DNA from: Phocaeicola_A sp964432715
GTDB lineage: Bacteria > Bacteroidota > Bacteroidia > Bacteroidales > Bacteroidaceae
Length of the DNA: 38,224 nt
NCBI GenBank assembly: GCA_964432715.1
Contig: CAYSOW010000007.1
Location: 1 to 38,224, forward strand
Direction: 5' to 3'
Below are positions 25,550-33,630 of this stretch, piece after piece (within the stretch, counting starts at the first letter, position 1; each line of letters starts with the position of its first letter). A model generated the notes under the pieces. It made no database searches and was not told the origin of the DNA. It was given only the letters and a program-made list of their open reading frames with translations. The position numbers and the translations under genes were made by a program.

Positions 25550-25711
25550 GCATGTAATAATTCACTTTTATATGAAAAGGTACTAACTGCCGCACCTATA
25601 TCCGGCAGACCATTGTTTTTTGTTGGCAAAACGAATTTTTCGTTTTACCGGGAGCAAAAGAGTATGCTTGGAGTACGTATACATTCAGAACTCTACCAAA
25701 AGTTTATATAA
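25547..25711 (+). CDS. Candidate 54-residue small protein under riboswitch control
   Basis: This is a short open frame, MACNNSLLYEKVLTAAPISG followed by 34 further residues that include SGRPLFFVGKTNFSFYREQ and end in HSELYQKFI. Its ATG lies in the 3' arm of the riboswitch hairpin, preceded by the purine-rich AAAAAGAGAAC, so translation would be the direct output of the B12 switch. It stops 24 bp before a strong terminator. It has no signal peptide or membrane helix and one cysteine near the start. Codon use is more AT-rich than the neighbouring genes. I recognise no family. It may be a real small protein, a leader peptide, a relic of a lost gene, or chance. An alternative frame of 21 codons starts at 25521. 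Confidence 0.35.
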   Translation: MACNNSLLYEKVLTAAPISGRPLFFVGKTNFSFYREQKSMLGVRIHSELYQKFI

Positions 25712-25734
25712 GTTTATAATTAAGCACGAAGCAG

Positions 25735-25777
25735 AAAGGCAGTCCAACGGGAATCCCCGGGACTGCCTTTCCTTTTT
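25735..25777. terminator. Strong terminator closing the riboswitch transcript
   Basis: AAAGGCAGTCC (25735-25745) pairs perfectly with GGACTGCCTTT (25760-25770), followed by CCTTTTTC on the plus strand. On the minus strand the tail is only CTTTCTG. It mainly serves the riboswitch unit and perhaps also the convergent DUF3078 gene. Confidence 0.85.
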
Positions 25778-25805
25778 CTTATTACAAACAATCAACAACA
25801 ATTCT

Positions 25806-27158
25806 TTAGAAGCTGTAGTTCAAACCGAAACTCAGCAACTCCATCACCTGGAAGTAACTGTCATTGTCGGTACGCGTTACGCTATCATCGAAGCGTACAT
25901 GCACGAACACCTTTGTAGAGAGATATTTATTGACGCTGAAGTTAAACGTATTCTCCCACTCAGCCTGCGCCTTCTCATACGTGGTAAAGTAAGAGAGACG
26001 TGACTGCCAGCTGATGGGCGAAGCAATCTTCCAGTTCGAGTTCACCTGAATATTGGAACCGACATCATGTTTCGCACGTTTGCCTTCATCCACACTGAAT
26101 CGAGTCTCATCCACATCCCGGTCGCGCACATAAGTCAACTTATAAGAGAGCGGAGCCAGCACGGCAGACACCTCAAAAGTCTTCGTAGAGCGTTTGTAAT
26201 CCATACCGAGGTCCACCTTCAAGTAACCCGGAGAGAGCATATCAGAGATCTTCACCTCACTGTTCGTATTGTAAGTCGCAAAGAACTGCGTATAGAACTC
26301 ACCCTGCACCGTATAATACCAATTCTTGAACGCCTTCAAACCCAGTTTAGAAGTCAAACGAATCAAGTCGGCATTCGTTTTATATTTATGCAAAGAGTCA
26401 GAGCGCGTCGTGATAAATCCCAATTTCCACTCCAATTTGTTGTCCCATTGCAGTTTCTGCTGATCGTCATAGTTGGCATTCAACTCCAAGGTAGCCAGCA
26501 ACGTATTGTTGCTCTCACCACCCTTGTACCAGTTGTCCGAGAGGTAGTTCTGCGTAAACTGAAGCGAAGTGGCACCCGTCTTCTTCCAGAAGTTCGGCTT
26601 TGTAATAATCAGCTCCGTATTCTTGTCGGGAGCAGCCGCCTGTTGAGAGATCATCACATCCGTCATCTGCTCCTTACGCGGAAGTTCCTTCACCACATCC
26701 TTATTAAATGTCTGCTGTCCCATCACGATGCGATCCGTGTACTTCACCGAGGTCGGTTCGTTCAGATAGACATTCATCAATGCCCCGCTGATTCCCCGCT
26801 GAATCTCCTCATCGTTCTGTACCAAGCCCCGTTGTGGCGTCAGCACCACCGGCTGCAGTTCCTGCTCTGCATTGAAGTTCACCTTCAAGGCATCGTCCAC
26901 CACCGACTCATATACCGTCACCGGAGCAAAAAGTCGATAGTAATAAGGATTAATGGATCTTTGCGAAGAAATGATGACATTCTGCTTCTTGAAAGCAAAA
27001 TCACCCACCAGGTTCGTCAAAGAATCTGCATACGCCGTCTGTATCTGATTATAAAGCGCTTTCGACTTTAAAAGTTGATAATAGGAAGTGCTCCGTTGCG
27101 CGTAGCTCATTGTAGCCGCCAGCAAAAGAGCGCATCCCGCCAAACATATTTTTTTCAT
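25806..27158 (-). CDS. DUF3078 domain-containing outer-membrane protein
   Basis: This 450-residue protein has a signal peptide ending near Ala20 (MKKICLAGCALLLAATMSYA). The C-terminal two thirds (about 200-450) alternate amphipathic strands rich in aromatic residues: WKKTGATSLQFTQNYLSDNWYKGGES, LGFITTRSDSLHKYKTNADLIRL and so on. The chain ends in phenylalanine (LSFGLNYSF), as expected for a beta-barrel inserted by the BAM machinery. NYLSDNWYKGGESN is a hallmark of the Bacteroidales DUF3078 family. Function is unknown; a porin-like or structural barrel is inferred. The gene converges on the riboswitch unit and has a -7-like TATTTTTG on the minus strand at 27187-27194. Confidence 0.9.
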   Translation of the reverse strand: MKKICLAGCALLLAATMSYAQRSTSYYQLLKSKALYNQIQTAYADSLTNLVGDFAFKKQNVIISSQRSINPYYYRLFAPVTVYESVVDDALKVNFNAEQELQPVVLTPQRGLVQNDEEIQRGISGALMNVYLNEPTSVKYTDRIVMGQQTFNKDVVKELPRKEQMTDVMISQQAAAPDKNTELIITKPNFWKKTGATSLQFTQNYLSDNWYKGGESNNTLLATLELNANYDDQQKLQWDNKLEWKLGFITTRSDSLHKYKTNADLIRLTSKLGLKAFKNWYYTVQGEFYTQFFATYNTNSEVKISDMLSPGYLKVDLGMDYKRSTKTFEVSAVLAPLSYKLTYVRDRDVDETRFSVDEGKRAKHDVGSNIQVNSNWKIASPISWQSRLSYFTTYEKAQAEWENTFNFSVNKYLSTKVFVHVRFDDSVTRTDNDSYFQVMELLSFGLNYSF

Positions 27159-27365
27159 ATTTCTCTATAAAGTTAGATTCCAATCGCAAAAATACATGAA
27201 AAAGATTAAAAACACGATATAAAATAGAAGAATCTCACCCATTCTATACAAAGAACTTTATTTTCAAGACATAACACGCCACATTTCATACCAAACAAAG
27301 CCTTACGATTTGTGAATTCTGAGTGGAAAAGCACTCATTTCTTATGTCTTTTGAATTTAATTTAC

Positions 27366-27373
27366 TATCTTTG
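27366..27373 (+). promoter_or_regulatory. Probable pyrG promoter (-7 element)
   Basis: TATCTTTG, a perfect TAnnTTTG, lies 72 bp before the pyrG start and leaves a 60-70 nt leader. No TTTG at the ideal -33 distance. The rest of 27159-27445 is AT-rich and shows no gene. Confidence 0.55.
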
Positions 27374-27445
27374 CAATTTGAATAAAACGAGTGTTTAGCA
27401 ACAGACACAATTAAACAGATAATAAACATATAAATCATTATAGCT

Positions 27446-29047
27446 GTGGCAGAAACAAAGTATATTTTCGTAACAGGTGGCGTAGCGTCATCCTTAGGTA
27501 AGGGTATCATCTCTTCCTCTATCGGTAAGTTGCTTCAAGCAAGAGGCTACCACGTCACTATCCAGAAGTTTGACCCGTACATCAACATTGACCCGGGTAC
27601 ACTGAACCCCTACGAACACGGTGAGTGTTACGTAACTGTCGACGGACACGAGGCCGACTTGGACCTTGGACACTATGAGCGTTTCTTGGGTATCCAGACC
27701 ACCAAAGCCAACAACATCACGACCGGACGTATCTATAAGAGCGTCATCGACAAAGAGCGTCGCGGCGATTACTTGGGTAAGACCATCCAGGTGATTCCTC
27801 ATATCACAGACGAGATTAAACGCAACGTCAAACTGTTGGGCAGCAAGAACAACTTCGACTTTGTCATCACAGAAATTGGCGGTACCGTAGGTGATATCGA
27901 GTCTTTGCCCTACTTGGAGAGCATCCGTCAGTTGAAACGCGAGTTGGGTAAGAATGCGCTCTGCGTGCACCTGACTTACGTTCCTTTCCTGGCTGCTGCC
28001 AAGGAGTTGAAGACCAAACCGACTCAGCACTCTGTGAAAGAGTTGCAGTCTGTAGGTATCCAGCCGGATATTTTGGTATTGCGTAGCGAGCGCGACCTGA
28101 GCGAGAATCTGCGCAAGAAGGTAGCCCTCTTCTGCAATGTAGACGAGAAAGCTGTGGTACAGTCGGTGGATATGCCTACCATCTACGAGGTACCTTTGCG
28201 TATGTATGAGCAAGAACTCGACAAAACCATCCTGACAAAAATGGGTCTGCCCATCGGCAAAGAGCCCAACCTGGATTCATGGAAAGAGTTCCTGGCAAAA
28301 CGTCATGCTGCCACCGAGGAGGTACGCATTGCCTTGATTGGTAAATATGTAGAGCTGCAGGATGCTTACAAATCTATTCTGGAGTCCTTGTCGCAGGCTG
28401 CTACCTACAACGACCGCAAACTGAAGATTGAATACATCAACAGTGAGTTCCTGACCGAAGAGAACGTAGCGGAGAAACTGACCGGCATCGACGGTGTAGT
28501 GATTTGCCCGGGATTCGGCCAGCGCGGTATCGAAGGTAAGTTCGTCGGCGCTAAATACACCCGTACCCACAACATCCCGACTTTCGGTATCTGCTTGGGT
28601 ATGCAATGTATGGCCATCGAGTTCGCCCGCAACGTGTTGGGTTACAAAGATGCCAACTCTCGTGAGATGGACGAGAAGACTCCGCACAATGTTATCGACA
28701 TCATGGAGGAGCAGAAATCCATCACCAACCTGGGAGGTACCATGCGTCTGGGTGCCTACGAATGCATCGTGAAGAAAGGTTCCAAGACCTTCGAGGCTTA
28801 CGGCACCGATCACATCCAGGAGCGCCATCGTCACCGCTACGAGTTCAACAACGACTACAAAGCCGAGTACGAAAAGGCAGGCATGAAGTGTGTAGGTATC
28901 AACCCCGAGTCGGACTTGGTAGAAATTATCGAAATTCCCGAATTGAAATGGTACATTGGAACGCAGTTCCATCCTGAATACAGCAGCACGGTGCTCAACC
29001 CGCATCCGTTGTTCCTGTCGTTCATCAAGGCTGCGATTACGAAATAA
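27446..29047 (+). CDS. pyrG: CTP synthase
   Basis: This 533-residue cytosolic enzyme converts UTP to CTP with ATP and glutamine. The start is GTG at 27446, giving MAETKYIFVTGGVASSLGKG, the standard family N-terminus. No ATG occurs at an equivalent position. The amidoligase domain (about 1-270) holds the P-loop GGVASSLGKGI, the DPYINIDPGT segment and ITEIGGTVGDIES. The class I glutaminase domain has the nucleophile Cys383 in GICLGMQCM and His509 and Glu511 in FHPEYSS. Length is normal. yidC follows after 24 bp on the same strand, so the two are probably co-transcribed. Confidence 0.97.
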   Translation: MAETKYIFVTGGVASSLGKGIISSSIGKLLQARGYHVTIQKFDPYINIDPGTLNPYEHGECYVTVDGHEADLDLGHYERFLGIQTTKANNITTGRIYKSVIDKERRGDYLGKTIQVIPHITDEIKRNVKLLGSKNNFDFVITEIGGTVGDIESLPYLESIRQLKRELGKNALCVHLTYVPFLAAAKELKTKPTQHSVKELQSVGIQPDILVLRSERDLSENLRKKVALFCNVDEKAVVQSVDMPTIYEVPLRMYEQELDKTILTKMGLPIGKEPNLDSWKEFLAKRHAATEEVRIALIGKYVELQDAYKSILESLSQAATYNDRKLKIEYINSEFLTEENVAEKLTGIDGVVICPGFGQRGIEGKFVGAKYTRTHNIPTFGICLGMQCMAIEFARNVLGYKDANSREMDEKTPHNVIDIMEEQKSITNLGGTMRLGAYECIVKKGSKTFEAYGTDHIQERHRHRYEFNNDYKAEYEKAGMKCVGINPESDLVEIIEIPELKWYIGTQFHPEYSSTVLNPHPLFLSFIKAAITK

Positions 29048-29071
29048 TTAAACTCAGAAGATTTCAAAGAA

Positions 29072-30928
29072 ATGGAAAAAAACACGCTTATTGGTCTCAC
29101 CTTGATAGGCGCCGTATTGGTGGGCTTCAGTTTGTTCAATCGCCCGAGCGAAGAGCAACGTGCCCGCATGCAGCACTATCAAGACTCTATCCAAGCCGTG
29201 CAGCTGAAGAACGAGGTGGCCAAGGAAGAGGCTCGTCAGATGGAGTCGTTAGAGGCTTCCACCGACTCCGCTTCCCAGCTCTTCGCATCAGCACAAGGCA
29301 CGGAGCAGTTTTATACGCTGAAGAATAAATTGGTGGAACTGACCTTCACCAACAAGGGAGGTCGTATCTATGCCGCCAAGTTGTTTGATTACAACGGACA
29401 GGATGGTCAGCCGGTGGTACTCTTTGACAACAAAGATGCCGGCATGAGCTTCGACTTCAGTGGCAAAAACGAGAATATCATTACAGAGAATCTCTACTTC
29501 AACGCAGTAGAGTCGAACGACAGCACGTTGGTGATGCGCCTGCAGACTGCAAGTGCCGGATACATCGACTTCTGCTATCGTTTGCAGAGAGACGCCTACA
29601 TGGTGAACTTCACCTTGCAGGCACACGGCATGCAGAACTTCTTCGCCCCCTCGGTACACAGCGTAGACATTCGCTGGAATCAGGATGCCCGTCAGCTGGA
29701 GAAGGGTTACTCTTTTGAGAACCGCTACACCACCCTTACTTATAAGAAGAAAGGAAAAGGCACCGATTACCTGAGTGAGACGCGCGACGCCGACAAGGAG
29801 ATTGAGGAGAAGCTCGACTGGGTGGCATTCAAAAATCAGTTCTTCTCTTCTGTGTTCATCGCAGACGAGGACTTCACGGATGTACACCTCACCTCCAACA
29901 TGCAGAAAGAGGGAAGCGGATACCTGAAGGAGTACAAAGCGGACATGACCACCTTCTTCGACCCCACCGGTCAGAAGGCCACCAACATGCAGTTCTACTT
30001 CGGTCCGAACCACTATAAGATTCTGCAGCGCACCAATCACCTGGCCACTTCCGACAAGGATTTGGATATGCAGCGATTGGTCTACCTGGGATGGCCGTTG
30101 TTCCGCTGGATCAACCGTTTCTTCACCATCTACATCTTTGACTGGCTCACCAACTGGGGACTCAACATGGGTGTGGTATTGTTGCTGATGACCATCGTTC
30201 TGAAGTTGCTGGTTTATCCCACCACCTACAAATCATACATGTCGTCTGCCAAGATGCGCGTATTGAAGCCCTATGTGGATGAGATCAACAAGAAATATCC
30301 GAACAAGGAAGATGCCATGAAGAAACAGCAGGAGATTATGGGTGTCTATAGCAAATATGGTGTGAGCCCCATGGGTGGCTGTCTGCCGATGCTGATTCAG
30401 ATGCCGGTCTTCATCGCCATGTTCAACTTTGTGCCGAATGCCATCGAGCTTCGTGGACAGAGCTTCTTGTGGGCCCCCGACCTCTCCACTTATGACGACG
30501 TCATCAACTGGGGATTCAACATTCCGTTGCTGGGCGACCACCTGAGTCTCTTCTGCTTACTCTTTAGTGCAACCAACATTCTGAACACCATGTACATGAT
30601 GAAACAGCAGAACCAGGCTGCGCAAGAGCAGATGCCGGGCATGAAGTGGATGATGTACCTGATGCCGGTGATGTTCATCTTCATCTTCAACAACTATTCT
30701 GCCGGACTGAACTATTACTACTTCATCTCCGGATTGATTAGTATCATCATCATGGCGGTGCTCCGCAAGACCACCGACGACAAAGCGCTCTTGGCGAAAT
30801 TGGAGGCTCGTGCAGCAGCCAACAAGAACAACCCGAGCAAGCGTTCAAACATGATGGCGAAACTGGAAGCGTTGCAGAAAGAGCAAGAGCGCATTCAGAA
30901 GGAGCGCGAGGCACGCCTCAAACGATAA
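29072..30928 (+). CDS. yidC: Membrane protein insertase YidC
   Basis: This 618-residue inner-membrane insertase of the Oxa1/YidC/Alb3 family works alone or with Sec. The N-terminal anchor is LIGLTLIGAVLVGFSLF (about 5-21), followed by the large periplasmic beta-supersandwich domain (about 85-340). The core has five membrane segments beginning near FFTIYIFDWLTNWGLNMGVV. Conserved features are YPTTYKSYMSSAKMR, the cytoplasmic helical hairpin, GVSPMGGCLPMLIQMPVFIAMF and the final NNYSAGLNYYYFISG. The groove charge corresponding to E. coli Arg366 is Lys378 here. The C-terminal tail is basic (ARLKR), as expected for ribosome contact. It follows pyrG by 24 bp and ends before a hairpin terminator. 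Confidence 0.97.
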   Translation: MEKNTLIGLTLIGAVLVGFSLFNRPSEEQRARMQHYQDSIQAVQLKNEVAKEEARQMESLEASTDSASQLFASAQGTEQFYTLKNKLVELTFTNKGGRIYAAKLFDYNGQDGQPVVLFDNKDAGMSFDFSGKNENIITENLYFNAVESNDSTLVMRLQTASAGYIDFCYRLQRDAYMVNFTLQAHGMQNFFAPSVHSVDIRWNQDARQLEKGYSFENRYTTLTYKKKGKGTDYLSETRDADKEIEEKLDWVAFKNQFFSSVFIADEDFTDVHLTSNMQKEGSGYLKEYKADMTTFFDPTGQKATNMQFYFGPNHYKILQRTNHLATSDKDLDMQRLVYLGWPLFRWINRFFTIYIFDWLTNWGLNMGVVLLLMTIVLKLLVYPTTYKSYMSSAKMRVLKPYVDEINKKYPNKEDAMKKQQEIMGVYSKYGVSPMGGCLPMLIQMPVFIAMFNFVPNAIELRGQSFLWAPDLSTYDDVINWGFNIPLLGDHLSLFCLLFSATNILNTMYMMKQQNQAAQEQMPGMKWMMYLMPVMFIFIFNNYSAGLNYYYFISGLISIIIMAVLRKTTDDKALLAKLEARAAANKNNPSKRSNMMAKLEALQKEQERIQKEREARLKR

Positions 30929-30966
30929 ATTCGTATAAGGGTTACACCTTATATATATAGTACACA

Positions 30967-31015
30967 AAATCCCCTGTCATACTTTCTTTCATAGCAAGGA
31001 TGGCAGGGGATTTTT
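30967..31015 (+). terminator. Intrinsic terminator after yidC, 31 bp before the S9 peptidase start
   Basis: AAATCCCCTGTCAT (about 30967-30980) pairs with ATGGCAGGGGATTT (31000-31013) with one G-T pair, followed by TT. The T run ends at 31015 and the next ATG is at 31047. A second 7-bp inverted repeat, TATAAGG/CCTTATA, lies at 30934-30953. Confidence 0.85.
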
Positions 31016-31046
31016 CAAAAGAAACAAACTGAAACATTTCACGTAT

Positions 31047-33152
31047 ATGAAAAAAACAATTCTTATGATGACGGCAGTCACTATGCTAGCCTCTTGCTCC
31101 GGAGGAAAATCGGGCCAGGAGGAGGACGCTTCTTTCATCGGAAGACAGTCCATCGAGATTAAGGACGGACGCCTCACCCCGGAAGCACTCTGGGCCATGG
31201 GCCGTATCGGTAGTTTGGCAGTATCACCCGACGGTAGCAAGGTGGCCTACACCGTGGCTTACTACAGTGTGGAGGCCAACAAGAGTCACCGTGTAATCTA
31301 TGTGATGAATGCAGACGGTACAGACAACACCCTGCTGACCAAAGGTAGCTGGAGTGAAGGTGAGCCGGCTTGGATTAAGGGCGGCAGCAAAATTGCCTTC
31401 CTGAGCAGCGAAAATGGCAAGAACGAACTCTTCGAGATGGATGCCGACGGTAGCCACCGTCAGTTACTCTCCAATGTAGAGGAGGATATCGAGGGATTCA
31501 GCTTCTCGCCCGACGAGAGTAAAGTGCTCTACATCGCTCAGGTGAAGTATGGTCAGCGCACTGTCGACCTCTACCCCGACCTGCCCAAAGCTTCGGGTAT
31601 CATTGTGGACGACCTGATGTACAAACACTGGGACGAGTGGACGGAGACTGTTCCCCACCCCTTCGTAGCAGCTTTCGACGGTAAGAAGATGGGTGAAGCG
31701 AAGGACTTGCTGGAGGGCGAGCCGTTTGAATCTCCGATGAAACCCTTCGGTGGTATCGAACAGCTGGCTTGGAGCCCCGACTCTAAGAGCGTGGCTTACA
31801 CCTGCCGCAAGAAAACCGGCAAGGAGTATGCTTTCTCTACCGATTCCGACATCTATCTCTATAACCTGGAGAGTGGTAAAGCCATCAACCTCTGTAAAGA
31901 TTTCAGCGAGGAGGACAAGAACATGGGTTACGACATCAATCCGAAGTTCTCGGCCGACGGTCAGTACATTGCTTGGCAGAGCATGGAGCGCGACGGTTAC
32001 GAAAGCGACCGCAACCGCCTCTGTGTATTCAATCTGAAGACTCATGAGAAGAACTACGTCACCGAATCGTTCGAAAGCGGCGTGGATGATTACTGCTGGG
32101 CCCCCGACAGTCAGACACTCTACTTCATCGGCGTATGGCACGCTACCACCATGGTGTACCGCACCAACCTGCAAGGCGAAGTGGAGCAACTCACCGAGGG
32201 CGACTACGACTATGCGTCCATCGCCATGTTGGGCAACGACCTGATTGCCAAACGTCACTCCATCAGCATGGCCGACGAGATTTACAAAGTCAGCACACAA
32301 GATTGCCAAGTAACCCAGTTGACCACAGAGAACAAAGCCATCTACGACCAGCTCACCATGGGTAAGGTAGAGGCACGTTGGACCAAAACCAGCGACGGTA
32401 AGCAGATGCTCTCTTGGGTAATCTATCCGCCCCACTTCGACCCGTCGAAGAAATACCCCGCCCTCCTCTTCTGCGAAGGCGGTCCGCAGAGCCCCGTCAG
32501 CCAGTTCTGGTCATACCGTTGGAACTTCCAGATCATGGCCGCCAACGACTACATTATCATCGCCCCCAACCGTCGCGGTCTGCCGGGCTTCGGCATGGAG
32601 TGGCTGGAGCAAATCAGCGGTGACTATAGCGGTCAGTGTATGCGCGACTACCTCAGCGCCATCGACGACCTTGCTTCCGAGCCCTATGTCGACAAGGAGC
32701 ATCTGGGTTGTGTGGGAGCCAGCTTCGGCGGTTATTCCGTTTACTATCTGGCAGGTCACCACGACAAACGTTTCAAGGCCTTCATTGCACACGACGGTAT
32801 CTTCAATATGGAGCAGCAATATCTGGAGACAGAGGAGATGTGGTTTGCTCAATGGGATATGGCCGGCGCACCTTGGGATAAAGACAACGCCACGGCACAG
32901 CGCACCTTTGCCAACTCGCCCCACAAATTTGTGGATCAATGGGACACTCCGATTCTCTGCATCCACGGCGAGAAAGATTATCGTATCCTGGCTTCGCAAG
33001 GTATGTCAGCCTTCAACGCGGCAGTCATTCGCGGTATTCCGGCAGAATTATTGATTTACCCCGACGAAAATCACTGGGTATTGAAGCCTCAAAACGGAAT
33101 TTTGTGGCAACGCACCTTCTTCCGTTGGCTTGATCGCTGGTTGAAAGAATAA
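31047..33152 (+). CDS. S9 family (prolyl oligopeptidase/DPP-like) peptidase lipoprotein
   Basis: This 701-residue serine peptidase begins with the lipoprotein signal MKKTILMMTAVTMLASC, with lipidated Cys17, so it is membrane-anchored outside the cytoplasm. Residues about 50-430 form a WD40/TolB-like beta-propeller (repeated SPDGSKVAY, SPDESKVLY, SPDSKSVAY and SADGQYIAW blades). The C-terminal alpha/beta hydrolase domain carries the nucleophile Ser559 in GASFGGYS, Asp644 in HGEKDYRI and His676 in DENHWVL. The order and spacing are typical of S9 enzymes such as dipeptidyl peptidases and acylaminoacyl peptidases; exact specificity cannot be read. It is flanked by terminators on both sides and appears monocistronic. 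Confidence 0.95.
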   Translation: MKKTILMMTAVTMLASCSGGKSGQEEDASFIGRQSIEIKDGRLTPEALWAMGRIGSLAVSPDGSKVAYTVAYYSVEANKSHRVIYVMNADGTDNTLLTKGSWSEGEPAWIKGGSKIAFLSSENGKNELFEMDADGSHRQLLSNVEEDIEGFSFSPDESKVLYIAQVKYGQRTVDLYPDLPKASGIIVDDLMYKHWDEWTETVPHPFVAAFDGKKMGEAKDLLEGEPFESPMKPFGGIEQLAWSPDSKSVAYTCRKKTGKEYAFSTDSDIYLYNLESGKAINLCKDFSEEDKNMGYDINPKFSADGQYIAWQSMERDGYESDRNRLCVFNLKTHEKNYVTESFESGVDDYCWAPDSQTLYFIGVWHATTMVYRTNLQGEVEQLTEGDYDYASIAMLGNDLIAKRHSISMADEIYKVSTQDCQVTQLTTENKAIYDQLTMGKVEARWTKTSDGKQMLSWVIYPPHFDPSKKYPALLFCEGGPQSPVSQFWSYRWNFQIMAANDYIIIAPNRRGLPGFGMEWLEQISGDYSGQCMRDYLSAIDDLASEPYVDKEHLGCVGASFGGYSVYYLAGHHDKRFKAFIAHDGIFNMEQQYLETEEMWFAQWDMAGAPWDKDNATAQRTFANSPHKFVDQWDTPILCIHGEKDYRILASQGMSAFNAAVIRGIPAELLIYPDENHWVLKPQNGILWQRTFFRWLDRWLKE

Positions 33153-33194
33153 AATTTTGCAGCCCCTCGAAGAAAATTTCGGGGAAATACATCT

Positions 33195-33238
33195 AAAAGT
33201 CCCGTTCGAAGCAAAAAAAGCTCGAACGGGACTTTTTC
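33195..33238. terminator. Intrinsic terminator of the S9 peptidase gene
   Basis: AAAAGTCCCGTTCGA (33195-33209) pairs perfectly with TCGAACGGGACTTTT (33222-33236), followed by a T run. This is a very strong stem. Confidence 0.93.
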
Positions 33239-33364
33239 GCTTAATGTAGATTTAACGTATTGTTTTACACAAACTTATCCATCAAAAGCCCTTATTTGCG
33301 CACCTTTCTTCAAAGCCTTCAAGAAAAAAAAGTGAAGAAAAATGCGAAAAAAGTCTTGGAAAGT

Positions 33365-33395
33365 TTTGGTAGTTCCGAAATAATGCCTACCTTTG
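33365..33395 (+). promoter_or_regulatory. Bacteroides-type promoter of tRNA-Lys
   Basis: TTTG (33365-33368), 19 bp, then TACCTTTG (33388-33395) is a perfect TTTG/TAnnTTTG promoter. It is 38 bp before the tRNA 5' end. Confidence 0.85.
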
Positions 33396-33433
33396 CATCG
33401 CAATCGGGAAATAAACGATGCGAATAACAAAAA

Positions 33434-33506
33434 GCACTCTTAGCTCAGTTGGTAGAGCAACTGACTCTTAATCAGTGGGTCCAGGGTTCGAATCCCTGAG
33501 GGTGTA
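33434..33506 (+). tRNA. tRNA-Lys (anticodon CTT)
   Basis: A complete cloverleaf is readable. The acceptor arm GCACTCT pairs with AGGGTGT, with G-T wobbles. The D arm is GCTC/GAGC. The anticodon stem is ACTGA/TCAGT around the loop CTCTTAA, so the anticodon is CTT, reading AAG (Lys). The T arm is CAGGG/CCCTG with loop TTCGAAT. The discriminator base is A and a full CCA is not encoded. It has its own promoter and terminator. Confidence 0.95.
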
Positions 33507-33512
33507 CAAAAG

Positions 33513-33548
33513 GAAGCATTCAATGAAAGTTGGATGCTTCTTTTTTTT
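33513..33548 (+). terminator. Intrinsic terminator of tRNA-Lys
   Basis: GAAGCATTCAA (33513-33523) pairs with TTGGATGCTTC (33530-33540) with one G-T pair, followed by eight Ts. Confidence 0.93.
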
Positions 33549-33630
33549 ACATACATGCTGCAAAATAAAATGCTGTTCATTGGGCGAATCGCAAAATATA
33601 CACTAATTTTACACCACTAATGATACAGCT

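Noticed and set aside
25521..25586. 21-codon ORF starting within P1 of the riboswitch
   Set aside because: It is very short, its start is part of the P1 stem and it lacks a ribosome site. The 54-codon frame is the better candidate.
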